Below, one piece after another: positions 1-6,042 of a stretch of DNA of 6,042 nucleotides. The DNA lies in contig VBLM01000002.1 of assembly GCA_005879095.1 (NCBI GenBank), positions 1 to 6,042 of the forward strand, in the 5' to 3' direction. A program made the translations under genes and the position numbers. How positions within the stretch are numbered: the stretch's first letter is position 1; every line of letters starts with the position of its first letter. A model generated the notes under the pieces. The model made no database searches. It was not told the DNA's origin and worked only from the letters and a program-made list of their open reading frames with translations. The stretch comes from Deltaproteobacteria bacterium (GTDB lineage: Bacteria > Myxococcota > Myxococcia > Myxococcales > 40CM-4-68-19).

Positions 1-579
1 AAGGCGGTCGAGATCAACGCGCTCTTCTACAACGCGCTCCGCCTGTTCGACGCCTGGACCGGCGACCGCCTGGCGCGCGCCGCCGCCGAGCGGCTGCGGG
101 CGTCGTTCAACGCGCGCTTCGTCCTCCAGGATCGTCTGTACGACGTCCTCGATCCCGACGACGCTGCGCTGCGGCCGAACCAGCTCTTCGCCATCTCCCT
201 GCCGCACCCGGTGCTCGACCGCTCCCGCTGGGAACCGGTCCTGCGCACCCTGCGCGACGAGCTGCTCACGCCCTTCGGCCTGCGGACGCTCGGGCCGCGC
301 GAGCCCGGATACCAGCCGCGTTACGAGGGCGATCTGCGCTCGCGGGATCGCGCGTACCACCAGGGCACGGTGTGGCCGTGGCTGATCGGCCCCTTCATCG
401 ACGCCTGGACGAAGGTCTTCCCGCAGCACGATCCGCGCCCTCTGCTCGCGCCGCTCGAGGCGTATCTCCGCGAAAACGGATCGGTTTCGGAGATCTTCGA
501 CGCCGAGCCGCCGCATGCGCCGCGGGGCTGCGTGGCGCAGGCCTGGAGCGTGGCCGAGGTGCTCCGCTTGCGGCGGTGA
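1..579 (+). CDS. Amylo-alpha-1,6-glucosidase / glycogen debranching enzyme, C-terminal part (5' end cut by window)
   Basis: This is the last 192 codons of a glycogen debranching enzyme of the GDE C-terminal (GH133-like) family, which hydrolyses alpha-1,6 branch points of glycogen or similar alpha-glucans in the cytoplasm. Reading frame 1 is open from the first base to a TGA at 577-579. Family landmarks appear in the usual order, numbered within the fragment: VEINALFYNAL (3-13), LRPNQLFAISLP (57-68), YHQGTVWPW (119-127) and GSVSEIFDAEPPHAPRGC (160-177), followed by AQAWSVAEVLR close to the stop. These belong to the (alpha/alpha)6-barrel catalytic domain. The glutamate of SEIFD (residue 164) is the likely catalytic base by analogy with related glucoamylase-type barrels; that assignment is inference. 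The C-terminus looks intact, with no frameshift. The true start and any N-terminal domain lie off the left edge. The next gene begins 70 bases downstream, so cotranscription with the receptors is possible but not shown. Confidence 0.93.
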   Translation, partial: KAVEINALFYNALRLFDAWTGDRLARAAAERLRASFNARFVLQDRLYDVLDPDDAALRPNQLFAISLPHPVLDRSRWEPVLRTLRDELLTPFGLRTLGPREPGYQPRYEGDLRSRDRAYHQGTVWPWLIGPFIDAWTKVFPQHDPRPLLAPLEAYLRENGSVSEIFDAEPPHAPRGCVAQAWSVAEVLRLRR

Positions 580-596
580 CTGTACAAGTCGGTCAC
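576..596. promoter_or_regulatory. Small nested inverted repeat at the gene junction, possible operator or weak hairpin
   Basis: GTGAC at 576-580 is matched by its reverse complement GTCAC at 592-596. Inside it, GACT (578-581) pairs with AGTC (587-590) around a GTACA centre. The element overlaps the debranching-enzyme stop codon and sits 53 bases upstream of the receptor start. It lacks the U-run of an intrinsic terminator, and its arms are too short to call confidently. It could be a regulator site for the receptor operon, or chance. The spacing does not fit a CRP/FNR-type site. Confidence 0.2.
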
Positions 597-635
597 AATC
601 GGCGAAAAGGATGCAGCCGTCGTACCCGGATTCGC

Positions 636-643
636 AAAGGGGA
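636..643 (+). promoter_or_regulatory. Ribosome binding site that sets the first receptor's start at 650
   Basis: The purine run AAAGGGGA ends 6 bases before the ATG at 650, which is good Shine-Dalgarno spacing. The same frame also has an ATG at 611, but its only purine run (GAAAAGG, 604-610) abuts that ATG with no spacer. Starting at 611 would also put 13 polar residues in front of an otherwise standard signal peptide. This site therefore decides for 650. Confidence 0.75.
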
Positions 644-649
644 CGTCAC

Positions 650-3600
650 ATGTTGCTGAGGAAGATCTCGCAAGCGGCCGCTCTCTTCATCCTCTTCATC
701 GGCTCGGTCGCGCTGGCCCAGGCCACGCCTCCACCGCCCACAACCGAAGCGCCAGTCACTACCGAAACCCCGGCCCCGCCGACGCCGACCAGCGCGCCTC
801 CGACGCCCGCCGAGAGGCCCGCGCTGCAGGAGGAGGTGGTCGTCACCGGTTCGCGCATCCGCCGCAAGGACCTGACCACGCCGGCGCCGGTGACGGTCGT
901 CTCCCGCCAGCAGTTCGAAGCCAGCGGCAGGATGACCATCGGAGACTTCCTGCAGACGATGCCCGAGCAGGGCAACGCGCCCAACTTCCAGGTCAACACC
1001 GGCGGCATCAACTACGGCGCGGATGCGAGCACCCGCATCAACCTGCGCAGCCTCGGCGTCCAGCGGACGCTGGTCCTGATCAACGGCCGGCGCGTGGTGC
1101 CGGGAGGCCTCGGCGCCGATTCCTCGGTGGACCTGAACACCATCCCCACCGAGGCCGTCGAGCGGATCGAGGTGCTCAAGGACGGCGCCTCGGCCATCTA
1201 CGGCTCCGACGCGATCGCCGGCGTGGTCAACATCATCACCCGGCGGAATTACAACGGCACCGACCTCGGCGCGCAGTACGTCATTTCCGGCCACGGCGAC
1301 GCGCAGACCTTCGACGCGCACATCACCTCCGGCCACAGCGACGAGACCTACAGCGCACTTTTCTCCGTCCGTTACATGAACCAGGGCGACTCCTGGCTGC
1401 GGGACCGGTCGTGGTCCTTGCAGGCACTCGACAACGATTACACCGGCGGCGGGTCGAGCCCCAGCGGCAGCAGCCGGACCCCGCAGGGCACGCTGCGGAT
1501 CCCCGAAGATCCCAACAAGGCCGGCTCTCCGCTCTGCAACGGCAACGCTCTCTGCAATGCCATGGTCAAGGACGGCTGGAAGCCGACCAAGCGCTGGATC
1601 CGCGACCCGGCCGGACCCTATTGCGGGCCGAACTGCCTCGGGCAGACCGAGTGCTTCCGCATCTTCAACACGCCGGCAGCGGCGAACAACAATACCGGCA
1701 ACGACTTCTACAACTTCGCTGCCGAGAACTACCTGACCATCCCCTCGACGACAGTGCAGGCCTTCTCCAACGGAGACGTGAAGTTCCCGGTGGCGCGCGG
1801 GTACTACGAGGCCTCGTACACGCAGCGCAGCGCGACGCAGAACGCCGCGCCGATGCCGCTCAACCCCGCTGACTACGGCAACATCCAGGTCTCGAAGGAC
1901 AGCCTCTACAATCCGTTCGGCGCCGACCTGAACTACCTCGGGCGCCGCCTGGTCGAGTTCGGCCACCGGACCTACTCCGAGGACCTGGGCACCTTCCGGG
2001 TCGTCACCGGACTCGACGGCGCGCTGCCCCCCGTTTTCGGGCCGTTGCAGGGCTGGTTCTGGGACGCCTCGATGAACTACGGCAGGACCACAGGCACGTT
2101 CACGACCGGCGGGTCGTTCCGGAACTCGCGCGTGGCCAACGCCGTCGGTCCCAGCATGCTCAACGCCAAGGGCCAACCGGTCTGCGTCACCAAGGCGGGC
2201 GACTTGAGCACCATCATCCCCGACTGCGTTCCGCTCAACCTGACCGGCGGCCCCGGCAGCATCGACTCCACGCAATTCAACTACCTGGCCTTCACCGGCA
2301 CCTCGCGCGCGTTCGACGAGCTCTTCACCCTCGGCGCCAACTTCGGCGGCGACCTGTTCAAGCTCGCCGCCGACCGTCCCACCTCGCTGGCGGTAGGCTA
2401 CGAGTTCCGCCGCCAGTCGGGGTCGCAGATCGCCGACCCCATCGTCGAGGCCGGCGACTCGGCCGACTTCAACTTCAAGTCGACCAGCGGCCACTTCTAC
2501 GCCAACGAGGTCTACGCCGAGCTGTCGCTGCCGATCCTCGCCAACATCCGGGGGGCCGAGTCGCTCGAAGCCAGCGCCGCGGTCCGATACGTGAACTACA
2601 GCACCTTCGGCGGCAACACGAGCTACAAGTTCGGAGGCCGCTGGACGCCGATCCTCGACTTCACCGTGCGCGGCACGTACTCGACCGCCTTCCGCGCCCC
2701 GAGCATCTCCGAGTTGTACCTGGGCGGGAATGAGACCGACCCGGCGGCGACCGATCCCTGCGCGGACCTGAGCACGGTGTCCGCCGCCATCGCGGCGCAG
2801 TGCAAGGCGACGGGCGTGAAGGGCAGCGGCTCGGGCGACACCGGCCTTCAAGAGCTGACCCGGCAGAGCGGCAACCCGGGACTGAAGGCCGAGACCGCCA
2901 AGGCCTGGAGCGCCGGCGTCGTCATCCAGCCGCAGATGGTCCGCGGCCTCTCGGTGACGGTCGACTACTTCGACATCGCCATCGACAACGCCATCGGAAC
3001 CTACGGCGCGCCGTACATCCTGCAAGGGTGCTACGGAGGGTTCGACCAGCAGTTCTGCGGCCTGATCTTCCGGAACAACTTCGGCACCATTCAGTATCTC
3101 AATGATTTTTATACCAATACCGGCAAGAAATCGACGGCGGGCATCGACTTCGCGATCAAGTATTTCGTGCCCACGCCGGCGGGCCGGTTCGCCTTCGGCT
3201 TCGAGGGCAACTGGCTGGCGTACTTCGACAGCCAGGTGACCGGGTTCCCCACCGTGCACGGCAAGGGCAACTTCGATCTCGGCGCGATGCCACAGTTCAA
3301 GAGCAACCTGGGCGTGGAGTGGGCGATGGACCGCGCGGTCGCCGGGGCTGTCGCCCGCTACGTCAGCTCGTTCGACGAGTGCTCGAACGCGGCGGATCCG
3401 ACCACGGCCCAGGGCGGTCTGTGCAACCTGGTCGACGGCACCACCAATCCATTCAGGCGCCGGGTGGAGGCGTACTACCAGGTCGACATCCACGCGGGTT
3501 ATTCGATCCCGAGCAAGCTGGGCACCACCAGCTTCTTCGCCGGGGTCAACAACCTGTTCGACAAGGCGGCGCCGTACATCTACAGCGCGCCGCTCGCCAA

Positions 3601-3667
3601 CTCGGACCCGTTGACCTATGACTTCCTCGGGCGCTACGTGTACGGCCGGATCCAGCACCGCTTCTAG
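650..3667 (+). CDS. TonB-dependent outer-membrane receptor with Pro/Thr-rich periplasmic leader
   Basis: This is a complete 1005-residue TonB-dependent receptor, a gated outer-membrane barrel that imports ligands with energy from TonB-ExbB-ExbD. A Sec signal peptide covers about residues 1-23 (LFILFIGSVALA, then Q). A Pro/Thr/Ala-rich linker (26-58) leads to a TonB-box-like segment EEVVVTGSRI (61-70). The plug domain (about 74-198) carries STRINLRSLG (127-136), RTLVLINGRRV (139-149) and RIEVLKDGASAIYGSDAIAG (172-191). The rest is the 22-strand barrel type, with AFRAPSISELY near 680-690, a GNPGLKAET motif near 741-749 and a C-terminal YGRIQHRF ending in the aromatic residue needed for BAM-dependent insertion. 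Thirteen cysteines lie in predicted surface loops, mostly as close pairs. There is no SusD partner next to it and no carboxypeptidase-regulatory domain, so it is not a SusC. The substrate is unknown. The stop is TAG at 3665-3667. The next receptor starts 15 bases later, implying one operon. Confidence 0.95.
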   Translation: MLLRKISQAAALFILFIGSVALAQATPPPPTTEAPVTTETPAPPTPTSAPPTPAERPALQEEVVVTGSRIRRKDLTTPAPVTVVSRQQFEASGRMTIGDFLQTMPEQGNAPNFQVNTGGINYGADASTRINLRSLGVQRTLVLINGRRVVPGGLGADSSVDLNTIPTEAVERIEVLKDGASAIYGSDAIAGVVNIITRRNYNGTDLGAQYVISGHGDAQTFDAHITSGHSDETYSALFSVRYMNQGDSWLRDRSWSLQALDNDYTGGGSSPSGSSRTPQGTLRIPEDPNKAGSPLCNGNALCNAMVKDGWKPTKRWIRDPAGPYCGPNCLGQTECFRIFNTPAAANNNTGNDFYNFAAENYLTIPSTTVQAFSNGDVKFPVARGYYEASYTQRSATQNAAPMPLNPADYGNIQVSKDSLYNPFGADLNYLGRRLVEFGHRTYSEDLGTFRVVTGLDGALPPVFGPLQGWFWDASMNYGRTTGTFTTGGSFRNSRVANAVGPSMLNAKGQPVCVTKAGDLSTIIPDCVPLNLTGGPGSIDSTQFNYLAFTGTSRAFDELFTLGANFGGDLFKLAADRPTSLAVGYEFRRQSGSQIADPIVEAGDSADFNFKSTSGHFYANEVYAELSLPILANIRGAESLEASAAVRYVNYSTFGGNTSYKFGGRWTPILDFTVRGTYSTAFRAPSISELYLGGNETDPAATDPCADLSTVSAAIAAQCKATGVKGSGSGDTGLQELTRQSGNPGLKAETAKAWSAGVVIQPQMVRGLSVTVDYFDIAIDNAIGTYGAPYILQGCYGGFDQQFCGLIFRNNFGTIQYLNDFYTNTGKKSTAGIDFAIKYFVPTPAGRFAFGFEGNWLAYFDSQVTGFPTVHGKGNFDLGAMPQFKSNLGVEWAMDRAVAGAVARYVSSFDECSNAADPTTAQGGLCNLVDGTTNPFRRRVEAYYQVDIHAGYSIPSKLGTTSFFAGVNNLFDKAAPYIYSAPLANSDPLTYDFLGRYVYGRIQHRF

Positions 3668-3679
3668 AGGACAGGGGGG
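3666..3679 (+). promoter_or_regulatory. Ribosome binding region of the second receptor within the 15-base intergenic gap
   Basis: AGAGGA (3666-3671) overlaps the TAG stop of the upstream receptor, and a run of six G follows at 3674-3679. Either could serve as Shine-Dalgarno for the ATG at 3683; the first is slightly far (11 bases) and the second close (3 bases). There is no room for a promoter or terminator here, so the two receptors are very probably translated from the same mRNA with possible coupling. Confidence 0.6.
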
Positions 3680-3682
3680 ACC

Positions 3683-6042
3683 ATGCACCGATACGTTCGT
3701 GGCATCCTGAGGCTGATTGCACTGGTGGTCGTCACCCTCGTCGCGCGGGGAGCGCTGGCACAAGGCGTCACCGGTTCGGCCGTCACCGGGAGCGTGAAAA
3801 AGACCAACGGCGAGCCGATGGGCGGCGTCTCGCTGCAGCTGCGCAACCCGGCCACCGGTGACACCTTCAACTCCCAGAGCCTGCCGTCGGGGAAGTACGT
3901 GATCGACAACGTGCCCGCCGGCGGGCCCTACGTCCTCACCGGGACCGCCGAAGGCTTCGAGCCGGCGGTCGTCCCCGATCTGACGCTGACCCTTGGACAG
4001 CGGCTGCCGATCGACGTGACCATGCGCACCCAGCTGGTCGAGGAGATCGCGGTGGTCGCCCACCGCGACAACTTCGCCGACCACCAGCGCACCGGCCCTT
4101 CGACGGTGATGAAGAGCAGCGCCATCACCGAGATGCCGCTGCAGGGCCGCAACTTCACCGATCTCATGTCGACCGACCCGCGCATCAGCTCCAGCTCGGT
4201 CTCGGGGCAGAACAACCGCTTCAACAACATCCAGATCGACGGCGGCGCCAACAACGACCTCTTCGGTCTCGCCAGCAGCGGCACGCCCGGCGGCCAGTCC
4301 AACGCCAAGCCGCTCTCGATCGAGGCCATCCAGGAGTTCGTCGTGCAGGTGGCGCCGTTCGACGTGCGCCTGGGCATGTTCGCCGGCGGCCTGGTCAACG
4401 CCGTCACCAAGAGCGGCACCAACGAGTTCCACGGCTCGCTCTTCGGCTACGAGCAGAACAAGGCGCTGGCCAATCCCAAGGCCTACATCAACGGCGTCAA
4501 CCAGACCGACCCGAACTTCCTCAGCTACAACACCTTCCAGTACGGCCTTACCCTCGGCGGCCCGATCATCAAGGACAAGCTGCACTTCTTCGTCGCCACC
4601 GACCTGCAGTCGAAGAGCTCGCCGTTCGGCAACCAGTTCCAGATGACCGGCAACGACTCGCACGACGTGGGCGTCGTCGGGTTCACCAACGTCCAGGCGC
4701 AGCACTTCATCGACGCGCTGCGAACCAGGTACGGCATCTCTACCCCCGGCGACGTGCTGTCGCCGAACCTGAACCACCCGGACCATAACGTCTTCGCCAA
4801 GGTGACCAGCAGCGCCATCCAGAACAGCCACCTCGAGTTCTCGTTCAACTGGGTCGACGCCAACCAGGACGTGCTCACCCGGGCGCCGCTCACCGCGGAG
4901 AACTTCAACGCCGGCGGCCTGCGCGACGGCTACCAGCTCTCCACCGCTGGCTACGGCATCGGCAATGATACGTATACCGGGCGCGGCAAGATCACCACCA
5001 ACTGGGACGACGGCAAGCTCTCCAACGAGTTCCTCGCCGGCGTGTCGATCATCCGCGACAAGCGCAACGTCCCGAACAACATCCCGCTCATCCTGGTGAA
5101 GGCCGGCGATGCCTCCTGCAAAGTGCCGCCCATCCCGGCACGTTGCTCGGATCCACTCATCGGACCGGGCGTAGGCTCGTCCGACGCGTGGATCGCGGCG
5201 GGGGGCGAGCGTTTCTCGCAGGCCAACATCCTCGACCAGGACATCTGGCAGCTGCAGGACAACCTCACGATTGCGTCGGGCGATCACCGCTTCACCCTCG
5301 GGAGCAGCAACGAGTTCTTCAAGTTCCGCAACGTCTTCCTCCAGGCGGCCACCGGCGCCTGGGCGTTCAACAGCCTCGCCGAATTCGACGCCGGAACTCC
5401 CGCCGCTTTTCAGCGCCGCTTCGGAGTCACCAACCTGCAGGAGCCCGGCACCGCCCGGTTCCGCGTCTCGCAGTGGGGCTTCTACGCGCAGGACGAGTGG
5501 AGCGCGCGGGAGACCCCCATCACCAACTACCAGCTGCTGAACAACTCGCCGCTGGCGATCAACACCGGCACCACCCCCACCGGTAACCCGCTCTGGTCGC
5601 CGCGGCTCGGCTTCAACTGGGACGTGCAGGGCAACTCCGACACCATCGTCCGCGGCGGCGTGGGCATCTTCTCCGGCCGTCCGCCGTACGTGTGGGTCTC
5701 CAACGCGTATACCGTCAACGGCCTCTCGCAGGTCGAGCTCGACTGCACCTCGACCACCGGCCTGCCGGCCTTCACCGTCGATCCGACGAAGCAGCCCACC
5801 GACTGCAAGGGCGGCACCACGACGCCGGTCGCGCCGACCAACTCGGGGGAGATCGACTACTTCGACCCCAACACCAAGTACCCGCAGAACCTGCGCGTCG
5901 CGCTCGGCGCCGACAAGCGGCTGCCGTGGGGCCTCGTCGGGACCGCCGACTTCCTCTACACCGAGGACGTCAACGGCTGGTACACCAACGACGAAAACCT
6001 CAAGTTCCAGGGCCTCGACGGCGAGGGCCGCGCCACCTACGG
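3683..6042 (+). CDS. Oar-like TonB-dependent receptor with N-terminal carboxypeptidase-regulatory domain (3' end cut by window)
   Basis: The frame is open from ATG 3683 to the right edge (786 codons plus 2 bases) with no stop. A signal peptide covers residues 1-26 (ending ARGALA, then QG). A carboxypeptidase-regulatory-like beta-sandwich follows (about 29-115: VTGSVKKTNGEPMGGVSLQL, then PSGKYVIDNVPAG and the TMR edge strand). A TonB-box-like EEIAVVA is at 120-126. The plug (about 135-245) holds LQGRNFTDLM (153-162), NNIQIDGGANNDLFG (181-195), IEAIQEFVVQ (213-222) and GGLVNAVTKSGTNEFHGS (235-252). The remainder is barrel, with FYAQDEW (600-606), WSPRLGFNWDV and GGVGIFSGRPPYVW. This layout matches the Oar/OmpA-related TonB receptors, usually near 1000 residues, so the last quarter or so of the barrel is probably missing off the edge. 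Cysteine pairs 479/488 and 688/708 fall in predicted loops. After residue 609 a barrel strand normally present in this family seems absent. The ligand is unknown; Oar-like proteins are tied to polymer or protein uptake and secretion in other bacteria. Confidence 0.93.
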   Translation, partial: MHRYVRGILRLIALVVVTLVARGALAQGVTGSAVTGSVKKTNGEPMGGVSLQLRNPATGDTFNSQSLPSGKYVIDNVPAGGPYVLTGTAEGFEPAVVPDLTLTLGQRLPIDVTMRTQLVEEIAVVAHRDNFADHQRTGPSTVMKSSAITEMPLQGRNFTDLMSTDPRISSSSVSGQNNRFNNIQIDGGANNDLFGLASSGTPGGQSNAKPLSIEAIQEFVVQVAPFDVRLGMFAGGLVNAVTKSGTNEFHGSLFGYEQNKALANPKAYINGVNQTDPNFLSYNTFQYGLTLGGPIIKDKLHFFVATDLQSKSSPFGNQFQMTGNDSHDVGVVGFTNVQAQHFIDALRTRYGISTPGDVLSPNLNHPDHNVFAKVTSSAIQNSHLEFSFNWVDANQDVLTRAPLTAENFNAGGLRDGYQLSTAGYGIGNDTYTGRGKITTNWDDGKLSNEFLAGVSIIRDKRNVPNNIPLILVKAGDASCKVPPIPARCSDPLIGPGVGSSDAWIAAGGERFSQANILDQDIWQLQDNLTIASGDHRFTLGSSNEFFKFRNVFLQAATGAWAFNSLAEFDAGTPAAFQRRFGVTNLQEPGTARFRVSQWGFYAQDEWSARETPITNYQLLNNSPLAINTGTTPTGNPLWSPRLGFNWDVQGNSDTIVRGGVGIFSGRPPYVWVSNAYTVNGLSQVELDCTSTTGLPAFTVDPTKQPTDCKGGTTTPVAPTNSGEIDYFDPNTKYPQNLRVALGADKRLPWGLVGTADFLYTEDVNGWYTNDENLKFQGLDGEGRATY

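Noticed and set aside
568..599. Possible sigma-70 promoter: TTGCGG (568-573) with CACAAT (594-599)
   Set aside because: The spacing is 20 bases, longer than the usual 16-18, and both hexamers are imperfect matches. The evidence is too weak to list as a feature.
515..649. Upstream extension of the first receptor frame into the debranching gene, with starts at 515 or 611
   Set aside because: The extension overlaps solid debranching-enzyme coding sequence, encodes an Arg/Ala-rich string, and would bury the signal peptide. The start at 650 has a well-spaced ribosome binding site.
593..5287. A 1564-codon open frame on the minus strand covering both receptors and the gap between them
   Set aside because: It lies in exact codon register opposite the sense frame, so it stays open simply because the sense genes never use TTA, CTA or TCA codons, as expected in a GC-rich genome. 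Its product is a Val/Gly/Arg/Ala-rich string with no recognisable domain, while the + strand has clear receptor motifs throughout.
5143..5586. Overlapping + strand open frames at 5143-5586 and 5271-5540
   Set aside because: Both sit in alternative frames inside the second receptor, whose own frame shows barrel motifs here. Their products are low-complexity Arg/Pro/Ser-rich sequences typical of GC-rich shadows.
3683..6042. Identification of the second receptor as a SusC-type glycan importer
   Set aside because: It has the carboxypeptidase-regulatory, plug and barrel order, but its plug and barrel motifs are Oar-like, and no SusD-type partner is visible in the window.

Overview
This is a strongly GC-rich window with a heavy preference for G/C in third codon positions. 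It comes from a Gram-negative bacterium. Two TonB-dependent outer-membrane receptors with Sec signal peptides show that the cell has an outer membrane. The style of the receptors (one with a Pro/Thr-rich periplasmic leader, one Oar-like with an N-terminal carboxypeptidase-regulatory domain) is what I associate with Acidobacteriota, Myxococcota and Gemmatimonadota. I cannot separate these by eye. All genes read on the + strand, and coding sequence fills nearly the whole window.

Layout: (1) Positions 1-579 are the C-terminal 192 codons of an amylo-alpha-1,6-glucosidase (glycogen debranching enzyme, GH133-type), cut by the left edge. (2) Positions 580-649 are a 70-base spacer with a small nested inverted repeat and a clear ribosome binding site. 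(3) Positions 650-3667 are a complete 1005-residue TonB-dependent receptor. (4) A 15-base spacer follows, made up largely of a purine-rich ribosome binding region. (5) From 3683 to the right edge runs a second TonB-dependent receptor, starting with a carboxypeptidase-regulatory-like domain and still open at the window end (786 codons visible). This second gene is long and real, although it has no stop inside the window.

How they work together: the two receptors almost certainly form one transcription unit and would import or bind large substrates at the outer membrane using TonB/ExbBD energy. Their substrates cannot be read from sequence. The debranching enzyme is a cytoplasmic enzyme of glycogen/alpha-glucan turnover. 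Its proximity permits, but does not prove, a link to glucan uptake.

No RNA genes, mobile elements, CRISPR arrays or convincing terminators were seen. I did not find a clearly new biological system. The most useful oddities are an apparent in-frame loss of a barrel strand in the second receptor, regularly spaced cysteine pairs in the first, and a similar patch of A/T-ending codons in both receptors.
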